DNA of 64,000 bases from Thuidium tamariscinum (GCA_947034885.2 OX344754.2:23330501-23394500); one strand, 5' to 3'. Counted from the first letter of the stretch, positions 1 to 11,499 are shown. Made by a program: numbers and translations. The notes: generated by a model not told the origin, from the sequence alone.

Positions 1-1714
1 GACTTTAAGAAGTCACTTCATACAGTGATTTACATTAAAAAAGTTGAATGATCCTATTAGGGTCATGAATCACTCCATTAGTATTAGGTAAGACATTGAT
101 TGTGACCTAAAAAAACATTATAGGGTCACTAGATATCCAACATGGGTCATTTGACCACAATGCATCGTTCTACAAGAAGTTAGTGTAAGGACAACAATGA
201 AAACCTATAAATTTCTCCTTCGACCACAGACATTGTGTCATTTCCTCTTCAAAAATGTGTTGACCAAAACACATGTGGGATATTCCCTAATTAGCCATTT
301 CGTTGCAGAAAATATTTGTTAATCTGATAAGCTTTAAAATGTGCAACCAAAGGATCGACAATGGGTCATCCTCCCTCAATGGAATCTCAGAAGACAAAAA
401 CTACTTACTCATGTTGACAAGTGGTATCAGGCATGTAAACCTCTCGCCTTCCTTGATGCAGTAATTCACAATCTCAGGTGGCACACCTTGTACTCACTAT
501 GAATGCCCAACGAGTTAGTACATTGGAGATCCAACTTCGACTTCTCTGTTGACACTGTTCGTAGATTGTGAGAAGTATGAAAAACACATTACATGATCCA
601 AGGCAGAACCTCACTATAACCCAAATGCTCCATCCGGTCTGCAAGTATGAACAGAGCCAAAATCAAAAGCATAAAATTAATTCACCTCACCCAATACGTA
701 AAATGAGAGCGTCTCATAAGTTGGACACTGGCACCAGAAAGCAACATGAGTAACAGAAAGCTCGCCCGTCTCCAGAAAAGGATTCAGGATTCGACAATCA
801 TCGTTAGAAAATACAGCACAAGAATCCTCTCATCTGGAAGACTCATCCTAAAGCAGACAGAGGGAAAAATATTGCCTGACACGACAGACACCTAACAAGA
901 ACTAGAAATTGGAATTACAAGTGTGCTTTCCTCCTGTACAAAGTACCTGTGTCTAATAGTACATACGTTCAATGGTCTATTGTCAATCTGGGATCGCGGA
1001 AACAAAAAGTGGTCAGAGCAATGAACGAAGAAGTGCTCAAGAATCTGTACAAGGACAACTAGCAATTCACTGATCCGAAGTCACACGTAATTACACCTAA
1101 GCCCTATTGTAATCTTACTAGGTGAACCTCTTAAAAGCAGGAACATGAAAAGCCTTCGTCAACTCTAAATGATCACAATGGCACAACTGCAACGGGATAC
1201 TCTCCTGAAATGGCCTCATTTTGTAAGCAAGCAGGCAAGAACCATAACAAATAATTCGCAGAAAACACCAAGAATATAGGGCTCACAATCAACTCACCGG
1301 AAAAGGAATACCGCTTCTCCGTCAGAAGCATCCAACTCTGCACATTCCACCGACTAATATCTCATGGCAATATAAGCTCAGGGGAATTCAACAAAGACAA
1401 TCAAACCATCTTCCGTGTGACGTTTGAAATTCAAATCGCATGCGAGCCACAAAAATGAAAGAAGGGACGAAATGTCAACTAATCCCGCAGAAAGAGAAAT
1501 CTGACGAAATTGACAAAAACAATCGCCAGAAGAATCCAACGCTGCCACAAAGGATGCAGTTTCAAATTTTGTATATACAGTTGCAGTAATAAAGTTTAAT
1601 ACAAGAATAAGAAGAATATGCTGTACAAATTTTTCTTATGGTCACAATTAGTTTCTAAATATACAGTCGACTGAGCGCCTAATTAATGACGGTGCTCTGG
1701 AGCCATCTCTGCAA
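1..1714. other. Intergenic, no gene recognised
   Basis: I see no convincing reading frame here; the only open stretch (568-753) is short and featureless. Base composition is less AT-rich than the deep intergenic parts of the window, so this may be an old, decayed repeat. The last 150 bases before 1715 should include the 3' untranslated region of the minus-strand phosphatase gene that follows. No polyadenylation signal was pinned down. Confidence 0.5.
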
Positions 1715-2926
1715 CTACCAATCTTTAGTGGCAACTTGGGGAAGAATTCGTTCTTCTTCCACCTCCAGCTCCAGCTCAGGCTCCGGAATCTGAAACTCCG
1801 GTGAATCCAAATCCGAGAGGTTCTTCAAATCAATCACGGACAATTCGTCCAACCTCCGAACAACCAAGTCTCCAGCACTTAACTCATAAACAGGGTGTTT
1901 CCCTGCAACGGCCACACACTTCATGCGTCCGTCATGAGCGGCCTCCACACTCGAGTTCGAATTCCCAAACACCATGCAACGCTCCGGCACGCTCCCAAAT
2001 CCCAGTCGCTCAGCTGCATACAAATACATCTCAGGATCGGGTTTACCCCGATGCGCATCCTCCGCAGCAAGAACAAGGTTGAAAAAACCCTCCATGCCAA
2101 CTGCTTCAATGGCTCTCTCCAGATACTTCATTGGCCTGGTAGAAGCTACAGCAATTGGAATCTTGTGCATTTTCAGCGTTTGTACAAACTCTTTCGATCC
2201 TGGCCGCAACCTATACACGCCCCCTTGCATTTCCTCATACAACTCCTCTTTCCGAATAGCCAAGCGCCTCATTTGTTTGTAGTCCCTACTCCAGCAGAAA
2301 ACCTCCGAAATCGCCTGCTCGTTCTTCATTCCCTCCGCTCGTTTCAGCATATACGCCGGCGGTGGTCTCTTACTCTCTTCCTCAGCGAGCGCAGTCCACG
2401 CCTTCCGTTCTAATTCCGAGTCGTCTTCCACAATTACACCTTCCCATTCCAAAACCACAGCGAACCATCCGCATCCTAACCGGTGCTGCCGCAGCAGAGG
2501 ATTATTCAAAGACGGATCATCCGCCCTGTCCTTCCGTATCGACGGGCTCGTTTCGCTAAAATACGTCACCTCTAACGATCGCCTATCCTGCTCAATTGGA
2601 AAAGGCGCCTCCTCCAACCCCGACTGCGACCGCACATGTTCCACACGCCACAACCTCCCGGAGCTTCCCCCCCGCTTCGGTACCTCCACAACCCCCGCAA
2701 ACGAGCTTCGCAAAGTGGCCACCGAACTCGCCACAACGCCGGATGGAATACTACTCAAATTCTTCCCAAACCCGGGCGAAAGCCTCACAAACCCGGGCGA
2801 CGAGGGGGAGCAAGAGCCATCCAAACCCCGGGAAGTTGTTGTCACAGTCTGCGGCAACCCTAAACACCCCTGGCAAACCTCCCCTGCACCCGCTTGCAGT
2901 CGTAACACAAACCCCAGGGTTGCCAT
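1715..2926 (-). CDS. PYRP2: Chloroplast HAD-superfamily phosphatase, PyrP2-like (5-amino-6-(5-phospho-D-ribitylamino)uracil phosphatase)
   Basis: Single-exon frame of 403 aa. Residues 1 to about 90 are rich in Ser, Gly and Val with few acidic residues, as in a chloroplast transit peptide. The HAD fold follows from about residue 150 to 370. Family members remove phosphate from the pyrimidine intermediate of riboflavin synthesis in plastids. From memory, the blocks around GMKNEQAISEV (199-209), GKPDPEMYLYAAERL (294-308) and AAHDGRMKCVAVAGKHP (329-345) match Arabidopsis At4g11570. HAD motif II is S262/T263 and motif III is K295. Two catalytic positions are unusual: motif I reads E160-W-E-G instead of D-x-D-G, and motif IV reads G-N-S (321-323) instead of an acidic E/D-D-S type. 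I believe the Arabidopsis protein shares these changes. The C-terminal tail from about 375 is acidic and poorly conserved. The start is the first Met of the open frame and gives a complete transit peptide. Confidence 0.88.
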   Translation of the reverse strand: MATLGFVLRLQAGAGEVCQGCLGLPQTVTTTSRGLDGSCSPSSPGFVRLSPGFGKNLSSIPSGVVASSVATLRSSFAGVVEVPKRGGSSGRLWRVEHVRSQSGLEEAPFPIEQDRRSLEVTYFSETSPSIRKDRADDPSLNNPLLRQHRLGCGWFAVVLEWEGVIVEDDSELERKAWTALAEEESKRPPPAYMLKRAEGMKNEQAISEVFCWSRDYKQMRRLAIRKEELYEEMQGGVYRLRPGSKEFVQTLKMHKIPIAVASTRPMKYLERAIEAVGMEGFFNLVLAAEDAHRGKPDPEMYLYAAERLGFGSVPERCMVFGNSNSSVEAAHDGRMKCVAVAGKHPVYELSAGDLVVRRLDELSVIDLKNLSDLDSPEFQIPEPELELEVEEERILPQVATKDW

Positions 2927-3531
2927 ATCTCAGTCCACAAGACTTCAAACCTTCTACAGTATTCCTCTAGCGATCTACAATACACCAACCTTGTGTGTAA
3001 TCCTCTGCTCCACCAAATCCCCTGCTTCGAAGTTCAAAATTCCGGCAAGAGCAAAGGACGCAAATGGGGTCTCGATGCGCGTATCCTGAATCGAAGACGA
3101 CAACAACAGCAATGAGCGAGTGTAGTCACGCAACCCTGGATATGAAGTCACCAGTGATCAAGTCTTCGGGGCGGGTGTGTGGTTTCGTTCTAGGGTGCCA
3201 GCCGTTGGGTTGCGAGAGGGCCAGCCCCCCGGGAGGTGGCGTGCGAGGAAAGGCGAGGAAGGCTGCGGAGAAGCCGGCAACGCAGACAGTCGCATTTGGT
3301 GGGGAGGCAAACTGAGTGGAGCCACGGAAACGCGGAACATGACTACGCTATGGCGGAAGCGAGGGCCACGTAAAAGCGTCCATGGCCATGGCGGTGCTGG
3401 CGGGCGGGTGGAAGGAGACGGGGCAGGGACAAGGGAGGACTAGGGGACGGGCGCTTAAGTAGGAAACGCGCAAATTTTACTTTTACTTTTACTTTCGTGG
3501 GGGCCCAAACCAAGGGGGCCCAAGCCAAGGG
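2927..3531 (-). promoter_or_regulatory. GC-rich upstream region of the PyrP2-like gene
   Basis: This stretch lies directly upstream of the minus-strand phosphatase start and is far richer in G+C than the intergenic DNA beyond about 3600. It very probably holds the 5' untranslated region and promoter. A short CTTTTA-type tandem run sits at about 3474-3494. Several open frames occur on both strands, but they are a by-product of high GC and show no domain. I did not identify a TATA box. Confidence 0.4.
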
Positions 3532-3598
3532 GCGGGCCCCCACTCCAAGTAATCTCAAGGGTGCAAGTAAAACAAAAAGCCCCCTAGTTTGCACTTAA
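3532..3598 (+). repeat. Left member of an inverted repeat pair (partner 7537-7604)
   Basis: About 60 bases here match the reverse complement of 7537-7604. The shared core is TGCAAGTAAAACAAAAA on this strand, flanked by C-rich runs. The right copy carries about 9 extra bases. The two could be the ends of one larger element of about 4.07 kb, or two independent copies of a short repeat in opposite orientation. Confidence 0.55.
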
Positions 3599-3710
3599 TT
3601 AACCCAAGAGTGTCCCGAATCATGTCCAGAATTGACGATTTGGGAAAATTCATTATAAAGTACTATTTGGAAGAATATTTAGGAATTGTAATACAAACAA
3701 AAGTTGTAAA

Positions 3711-3927
3711 CACTAGAAGAAATTCCTATTTATTTAAACAGAACACATCAGGTAGATTGTGTTGAAACTACGTTGCTGAAAACGTGGAAAAAACACAAAA
3801 AACACAAAAAAACACGTTTTCTGTGTTTTTCCTATGTTTTCTGCGTTTTTAGCAACGCAGTCTCAACACAATCTACCTGACGTGTTTTGTTGAAGTAAGC
3901 AGGGATTTCTGCATTTTTTTTCTAGTG
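3711..3927. mobile_element. CACTA-type (En/Spm) miniature element with 3-bp target duplication
   Basis: The element starts CACTAGAA and ends TTCTAGTG, the diagnostic termini of the CACTA superfamily. Both sides carry AAA (3708-3710 and 3928-3930), matching the 3-bp target duplication of that superfamily. Almost the whole 217 bp is an imperfect inverted repeat: the left arm includes CAGGTAGATTGTGTTGA and the right arm its complement, with arms of roughly 95-100 bp and a centre rich in AAAAACAC repeats. It is non-coding and would need a transposase in trans. A related copy at about 8310 shows the same flanking sequence joined without the element. Confidence 0.85.
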
Positions 3928-4252
3928 AAATTTTGAATTTTACATTCCATCCGTACGGTTAGATTCCCCAATGTTTTCACCAATATTTTTCTATAAATTC
4001 TGAAAGAAAAATTTCAAAATTCCTTCAAAATTCAATTACAAGCAAAATATTATCATTTTTCAAGTAAAACTTGTTGGAGTGGGTTTGAAATGAGCTTTTC
4101 TTCACACGGTGATTTTTTGAAATTTTTTTGTTCTTTAATTCTATAACCTCATTTTTGCAAATTTGATTTTGAACTACAGTCAACGCAAGTCAACCACTTG
4201 ACATACTTCCACATTTGTAATTTTAGAGAATTATGTACTTTAGAAATGGGTG

Positions 4253-4973
4253 ATTGCAAGAAACACTTGTCCTATTTGTTGCGTTTTACTACAATACTCG
4301 TGACTTTTTCTAGAGTACTTTAAAATTTGAAAACCAATTTGAAAAAAATTTGAAAAATATGAATAATGTATACACCCCTAAAATGAAGGTTTTCACCAAA
4401 GGAAAATGATAGAAAAAATCTCTAAGTAGGAGAACTTAAAAAGCGCCAAATCTCAAGAAAATACATACCTTCATGTTTTTATTCGGGAAAATTAGTAAAA
4501 TAAGTAAATACAAAAAAAAAAGTGTCCATTTGCAACAACTTTATGGAGATGGTCATTCATAAAAAAAATCACTAAAATAATACTTTATATGTTTCAAAAT
4601 GCAACCAGAAGGAAGCTCACTTTGTAGACTTCTACACGTCATAAAAATAACTTTTCTCAAAATCCCTCAAGTGGAGAGCTATAAGTCTATTAGGAGACCA
4701 TCTCATATAAATTTCATCTCAAAATCATTAAAAAAAGGTACTCCTTAGTGACTAAAAACCCCTAAATTGTCAAGTGTGACATTCAATCACTAGTACTATT
4801 TTGAAATCAAACTATTTTTGAAAATTATGAAAAAATTAGAGAATGTGTATGGTACCTATGAGTATCTTCTCTATAAATCTTGAGTCATTTGGAGCCAAAA
4901 CATAGAAGTTATGGCCAAAAAACAAATCAGCACATGAGGTGTGACAAAAAATAGGACAAGTGTTTCTTGCAAT
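4253..4973. mobile_element. 721-bp element with 25-bp perfect terminal inverted repeats
   Basis: The outermost 25 bases at each end are perfect inverted repeats, beginning ATTGCAAGAAACACTTGTCC at 4253 and ending with its complement at 4973. It lies inside the TTAA-bounded element 3599-5130, and the related copy at 8206-8796 lacks it, running straight from the TGTACT block into the CCAAATCCAA block. The interior is AT-rich with no open frame of note. A 2-bp TG flank on each side may be the target duplication; superfamily is undetermined. Confidence 0.75.
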
Positions 4974-5130
4974 TGCTCAAATACCAAATCCAACCCTTGG
5001 ATAGAACAAAAACTTCATAAAGAATTTATCAAAATTAGGATGACTTCCATCCAAGCAGGAACGAGACAGAAAAAAAATTTCGAATCTATTCATCGTCCAG
5101 AAATTGGACATCGACGCGCTCTAGGGTTAA

Positions 5131-7319
5131 TTTTCCTCTTACACCCCCAAGGTAGGACCGCCTATTTCCAACCAAAGCCACATCAACAACCAATAGGGTG
5201 GCAAAATTGCAATAGATGGTAGGACTTATTTTCGATTTTAAATAATTTATAGTATTCTGACACTACTGAGAGCTCTAGTATTCTTGTAACAAGTGTCCTT
5301 TTTTTATGCACGATGGACTAAATACAAACCAAGCCATGGCTAGTCAATTTTGCAAGACCCTATATAGAGTTTTGCAAGACCCTATATGGCAAGCATGGGT
5401 CAGTCACAACTTTTGGCTTTGAAAACTTTCTATTAATTCATTTTGTTCACAAAAATTACCAGACTTGCTGCAATCTACATCATTTCTATTGTTGCACCCT
5501 TGAAAATTTTGCTTGCCTTCATATTGCTCCACAACATGCCTCCACCAACTTATTCAGTCAGTTATGGGTGCCTCCACCTTAGCTACTATGAGGCTTGTGA
5601 TTGCAAATATGAATTCAAATTTTTCAAAAGAAATTATTTGCAAAAAATAAAAAATTACTGCATTTTTTCAAGTGGGTGAGTGAGGGATCAGCTTACCCCG
5701 GCCAAGCCAAAAGAGGGCCGGGATGAACTGTCCCAACACATAACATTCAGTAGCACTTGCTGGCTCTGCCTTTCCTTGTTGTAGAGTTCCTACGATGGAA
5801 ATCATCCGTCTTCAGAATCCGGGTCAGTGCCCGCCCGGAAAAGCTCTGATCCGCCTGTCACACATGAAACTGGGATTTCAGTTGGATTCGTGATGTGGCC
5901 CCTTTCAATGGCCCCATTCGTGATGATGACCTGGCTGGGTGGGCTGGGTGGGGTGGGCATGGTGGGGTGGGTGGGCTAGGTGGAAATTTTTGAAATTTTT
6001 GGAAATGTACATTTAAATTTCTATTTGATTTAATTTACAATTTTAAAATTTAAATAATAATTGATTAAAATTAAAATTTAATATATAACAAAAAATCTGA
6101 ATAAATTTTTTCTTTTCGATTGATTCAACTATTTCTTGACATATGAAATTTGACAGTCTAGAGACAAAAAGAAAGAATTGGTAGGGTGAATTGTGCCAAG
6201 AGTCATAAAAGGTGATTTTGAACTTCAAAAAATTTGCTTTACATAGATATAAGCATTTATATTATTTCAATACTCTAGACTTCAATATCTTTTACACTCT
6301 TCTCAATGATTACAATTGTTTGAAATTAAAAAATCTCACCTAGAAAGTAAAAAAATTTGAATTTAAAAAGATTCAAAATTCTCAAATAATTATTGACCTC
6401 TAAATTATAAACTTAATGATTTATAAATCAATTGTACATAATTAATTTGGAAGACACATATGATTATTGTTTTTGATATCTTGTTAAATTTAAGGAATTC
6501 AAATTTGTAGATGTCACATCCCTTTTTTTCAAAATGAACTATTTCTTTTTCTATTGAATAATTTGTACTTTACTAAGCTTACATTCATACCAAGGATCAT
6601 TTCAAGGTCACTAAAAATTAGCATGGATAAAAAAGAGAACTAGTCTTCTTCCATTGGGTCTCATTTTTGCTCTCCTTATTAACAATTAATCAACTAATAA
6701 TTATTCAACTTCAAATTGTTAAAAGTTTTCAAATCTACAATTCTATATGTTTTTGGATTTTCGAATACTGAAATTTTAATTTATAATATTAAATTGATCA
6801 AGTTAGTAATTTATAAATTCTTCAATTGTAATTTTGAATATTTGAACTTCTTAAATTAAAAAAAATTAAATTCAGAAATTCAGAAATTCATCAATGAACC
6901 AAATTATTTATTAAAATTTTAAACAACAAAGTATTTTCATTCAAATGTTTCTCTCAACTAATCCATTGACTCAAGTTTGTTGTTTGAGTCAGTGAGCAAA
7001 ATTTAAATTTAAATTTTTCAATAAAAAAAACAAAACAAAAAACTTACCTTCCCAGCCGGCCACAGCTAGCTGATCTTCTGGCCGCTTCTGGCCGACCAGC
7101 CAACTACCTTCCACATTTATTTTCCAAATGAAAAATTAAAAAAAATAAAATAAACTTCACCCTTCCCAGCCACACCCAACAGAGACTTGCCATCCATGAA
7201 ACACAAGGAGGTCACCTAACTTACTCCACCTTAACTTCCATTGTTTTTCATGTTCAGGCCTGCTGACAGACTGGCGGGCTGCCCACGAATGAGAAGCAAA
7301 ATCAGTAACTACTGATTTC
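5131..7319. other. Intergenic, AT-rich, no gene recognised
   Basis: Mostly AT-rich sequence with short open frames of biased composition that I do not accept as genes. A direct duplication of about 18 bases (core TTGCAAGACCCTATAT) occurs at 5348 and 5370. A GC-richer island at about 5690-5980 ends in a run of GGGTGGGCTGGGTGG-like units and may be a repeat fragment. Confidence 0.5.
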
Positions 7320-7357
7320 GGATGAAATGGTGTGGAATATTCCACACCATTTCATCC
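7320..7357. repeat. Perfect 38-bp palindrome
   Basis: Two 19-base arms meet without any loop. The left arm is GGATGAAATGGTGTGGAAT and the right arm is its exact complement. Nothing adjacent extends the symmetry. It could be a remnant of a foldback insertion or a dimeric protein-binding site; there is no gene close by to favour the latter. Confidence 0.85.
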
Positions 7358-7536
7358 ACGGGAAGGCAGCTCTTCTCACTGCTACTAAATGTTATGCATA
7401 CGGCCACTTATTTACGAACTGAAACTTTTTATTTTGAATGCATGATAAAATTTTCAAATTTTGAACTTGTATTGCTTGCAATCGGAGGCCTTAAATTAGC
7501 TACAAAGAGTGTATAAGGTGTATTATTTAGTCACGC

Positions 7537-7604
7537 AAATAATAGGGGGATTTTTGTTTTACTTGCACCATTGGAATTACTCGGAGTAGCCAAGTGAGGG
7601 GGCC
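7537..7604 (-). repeat. Right member of the inverted repeat pair with 3532-3598
   Basis: Contains TTTTTGTTTTACTTGCA, the reverse complement of the core at 3532-3598, flanked by G-rich runs on both sides. About 9 extra bases lie between the ACTCGGAG block and the outer G run compared with the left copy. Confidence 0.55.
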
Positions 7605-8205
7605 ATTTCACTTTGACCCAAAAGAGTGCCTTCCAAAGAAAATGGTCATTATAATAATCTTGAAAAGACGAGACTTGTCACTAAGATATTTTGCCAACAA
7701 AAATTATCTGATTTATAACCTAAGTACTAAGACCAACATTTTATTAGTGATTAAGCTTTTTCTAAGTACTAGCAATAAGTTTTGATGAACTTTCAATGAA
7801 ATGGCTATTTTTATTCATTGTAGGGAGAAAACAATTTTGCTACATAGATGAACATTAGTGAATTTTGGCTATACATAGGTTTTGAAGAGAAAGTAAAAGT
7901 GACAATATATCCATCTTTGTAGTAGATGCATACTAGCGAGAACTAAAAATGTGATCTAATGACTAAGATTTGGCAATTTTGATTGGAATGTATGGACATA
8001 TTGAGAGTAGTATAAGCATATATAAACTTGTGCTTATAAAAACTGGAGCAATGATATATTTCGACACAATGCTAGATGGCTAAATACAATTAGTGGATAG
8101 TGAAATTAGGTGAAAAAAATACAATTTCTATTCCTTAAATTCTTATAGTAGAATCAAAGTATATGTATAGTGGGTGATGTTTGGTGATTTTTAGCCAATA
8201 AAAAA

Positions 8206-8796
8206 ACATTGGTTGAGATTCATCTCCAGGATTGATGATTTCAAAAAAATTATCATAGAATACTATTTTAGAATACTATTTTGGAAGTGAAATGCAAATT
8301 AAAGTTGTAGATAGTTTAAGTTTTAAATTCTATCCATAAAATTAGATTCACCAATGCTATCACAAATATTTTTCTTTAAATTTCAAAAGAAAAAATTCAA
8401 AATTCCTTCAAAATTCAATTGCAAGCAAAATATTGTCATTTTTTAATAAACTTTTGTTGGAATGGATTTAAAATGAAGCTATCTTGATATGGTGATTTTT
8501 AAATTTTATGGTGTTCTTTGAATCTATAGCCTCATTTTTGCAATTCTAGGTTTGAAATAGAATCAATGCAATTTTAGCTTAGTCAACCACTTGACATACT
8601 TCTATAGTGGTAGTTTAAAAAAATGTGTACTCTTATAACACCAAATCCAATCTTAGGATAGGACAACAATTTTATAAGGTATCTTTAAAATTAGAATGAC
8701 TTCATCCAAACTATTATAAGAAAGATATTTGATTGTCAATCTGTTCATTGTCTCCTTTTTGAACTTTGACACACTTAAGGGTTATAGATCAATAGG
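8206..8796. mobile_element. Second, insertion-free copy of the TTAA-bounded element at 3599
   Basis: Long collinear similarity with 3618-5130 in the same orientation, including ATTCCTTCAAAATTCAATTG, CCTCATTTTTGCAA and AACCACTTGACATACTTC. The copy lacks both insertions present in the first copy, so it acts as a natural empty-site reference. Its own ends are worn: the right end reads AAGGGTTAT rather than GGGTTAA, and the left TTAA is no longer recognisable. Non-coding. Confidence 0.7.
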
Positions 8797-10389
8797 TACA
8801 TGCATTCTTCATTTCTAAATACAATTCTTTCAGTTCCAAAGTGATTACTTGCATTAGAACCTTATATTTTTCTTATACCTATTTCATTGATCATATTATA
8901 ATTTATTGAATGAATAATTCACAAGGATTCAAATTCTATATCACGACAATCAATGAAGAACATTGTTTGTGGTCAATTCTATTAAAATAAAAATGAGACT
9001 TGAACAAGATTCTATACAATCTAATCAAAACTATTGACAAAAACATGAATTTATAGTGTGGACACTTGTTTTGAAATGGAGGGACTATGACTTATGCTCG
9101 AAAATCCAAATATCCAAATATCAAATTTCTTTAGTACTAATTGTGTAACTTCTAATCATTTGTTGAGACCATTAGGGACATTGATATTGATACTATATCA
9201 TGTTATATTAAGTTGGTAAATTTAAGGGTCTAAAATCATTAAAGGATACATGGTAGAGTATGCCAAGCCCCTATATTGTTGTCACTGACCTTTTTTCACC
9301 CCTTCTTGCATTTGCCTCTTCTTTCACTTCAAAGTAGAAATGAGCTTGTTCCCCATTGCTTATTCTTGCTCAAGGCTCATGGAAATATGAACAAAATCAT
9401 TTTTTAAGTAAGTCCTTTGAAAATCCAATATAACTATTGATGAAGGCACCTAATTAAAGGAGTTTTTTTTGTAATGCACATTCAAATAATTGTTTTTTAC
9501 AATTACATATCTACCAAATTTTAGAGATAGAGAAGAATTTCAAACATGTTGCATGAAGTTGCATGTCTTTCTCAATAAACTTTGGACAATATAACTCTTA
9601 AAATGGACACCTAATCATTGAAAAAATTCAAATTTTTCAATAAGGTATTACTTGTTTGCACCTTGAGTCAAAAATTTTGTGAAAAATCTATTCAAATTTG
9701 ACTTTGTAGAAACCTAATCAAATTTTCAATTGGTCATTCAACAACCATTGATCTTTTAGGAGTTAAATTTTTTTGACACAAATGAAACAGACTTTCATTA
9801 CAATAAGGTAAAAATACAAATTTGCTAGCCACACAACAAAATTAGTTTGACTATACTTTTAATAAAACTTTAAGAAAATTTGGAATGCTTTCAAATTCAT
9901 AAAATCTTTTAAAATTTAATACAAAAAATTTAATTCATATTTATATACAAAATAGAAACTTACAGAAAGAGGAACTTTCAAGCTTGAAAAAGTGGTCATA
10001 GTCTTGTCTTTTAGGGCTCATAGATGGAACTCTCATGGAAGTTAATTGTAAAATTATCCACCACAATATAGTTAGAAAATAAATCCAATCATGCTATGAC
10101 TCCATTTGTCTATTTTTGTTTTTTAATGAAAGAAATGATTTGAAAAAAAAAAAAAAAAAAATGGTATTAATGACCAATGTGTGATGAAATGTCAATATAT
10201 TCTAATTGCAACAAAGCTAACATATGAGTGTGAAGTGGGAGCATGGAATTAGAACATGGAGTATGGATTTAGTGCCTTTTTCTAATTTTTGGTGCGGTTT
10301 TAATTACTAAAGGACCAGCTTGCTATATTTGGCAATATAGAGATTTGGGGCAAGTATTGTAATTGGAGATTTTGATATTTTAGGTGGTT
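8797..10389. other. Intergenic, AT-rich, no gene recognised
   Basis: Low-complexity AT-rich sequence with no frame I can support. A homopolymer A run of about 20 lies at 10144-10162. I found no clear end sequences of a transposon here. Confidence 0.5.
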
Positions 10390-10915
10390 GGGCTCAAATT
10401 TTAATAGAAGGTGGGGATGAAGAATATCTTTTATGTATACTAAATATCAAGACATTTGGAAACATGAATAAAAAGTTATGGCCGTTTTTTTGTAACAGGG
10501 TAGTTTGGGTAGATTGGAAAAAATCACTATTCTCATAAACAAAATTTAAAATTAGTTTTCTTCATTTATGTATGCATGAAAAGCTTATTATCATTCCATT
10601 TTGATCAATGAGCCAAAAGTTATGAGGATTTTTTTTGTTTCAGGCAATTATGGATTCTCTGATCTAAAATAAACTTTGAAGTCCTTTAGTTTACACAATT
10701 TTCAATATTTTTTGAAAAAAATTGAATCATAGGATGTAGATTTTCTTATCACAACATTCCAACCATTGGAATTGGCATTTTACAATCTCATAAATATATT
10801 TTTAACAATTTTGTATTTTCAATTTTTTGCTACTTTTTTTATTCTCACATTTTTCTTATATGTTGTACAATTCTAAACAATTTGAAATCTTTTAGGCAAG
10901 TACCCTACTTGGCCA
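10390..10915 (-). mobile_element. Decayed reverse-orientation relative of the TTAA element at 29659-30613
   Basis: The reverse complement of 29990-30470 matches this stretch in order: AAAAAGTTATGGC, GATCAATGAG followed by CAAAAGTTATGA, CAACATT..AACCATTGG, and CTTATATGTTGTA. The match covers only the middle of the other element, and no TTAA ends could be located, so boundaries are approximate. Non-coding. Confidence 0.5.
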
Positions 10916-11499
10916 TAACAATGTACGAAAAATTAGCAACTAGCCTTGATCCTACTTGCCACCCCAACTAAAAAATCCCCTCACCGTTGATGTGAATATA
11001 GAAAAATAAAAACCCCTCATGAGCCATTGATAATGTGACATGGTTTCACAATGTGCAAGTAGCTTCAACTATCCAACTGACTAGCTCATTTAACTCCTCA
11101 ATTTCCTTTAGAGTGTAGTCATTTTGTGACGTAGTTGTCCTCTCATCTTTTGTTCTAAGTGCATAAGTGTGAATGATTCTAACTCCACCCTTGAGCTAAA
11201 ACCTAACACACGGGTTCTATGTCTAATCAAGTACTTTCTCTTAATTGGGTGTTTAAAGAGTGCCTTCTAAGCAATGAACTCTTTTAATTAGATTTTTTTT
11301 ATCCTAAGAAATTACTAATTTTACTAATATGGGGTAATGGTTAATAGTTTAAGGATTTTTGTGAACTTCCTAAATCTAAAATCTAATACTTCAACTACTA
11401 TACTCTAGTTAATTCCAAGTTTTCTAACATAAAAATCTAACTAATCACCAATTCTAAGCATTTGGCAAAATAAAGTTGAATTATCCTTATAGAGAATAT

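Larger units (their letters stand above)
3599..5130. mobile_element. TTAA-bounded element, composite, carrying two younger insertions
   Basis: Bounded by TTAA at 3599-3602 and 5127-5130. The left end reads TTAACCCAAGAGTGTCC and the right end, reverse-complemented, reads TTAACCCTAGAGCGCG, so the ends are imperfect inverted repeats. A related copy without the insertions lies at about 8206-8796. Removing the 217-bp element (3711-3927, plus its 3-bp duplication) and the 721-bp element (4253-4973) leaves about 591 bp, which fits the length of that second copy. No coding capacity is seen. TTAA target plus CCC-starting ends is the architecture of piggyBac-type elements; the assignment is structural only. 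Confidence 0.6.

Noticed and set aside
421-440. A TGGTATCAGGC sequence resembling the Met-tRNA primer-binding site of LTR retrotransposons.
   Set aside because: Two mismatches to the usual site, no LTR pair and no gag or pol frame downstream.
1801-2970. Several plus-strand frames of up to 172 codons opposite the PyrP2-like gene.
   Set aside because: They are antisense shadows of a GC-rich coding exon and carry no domain.
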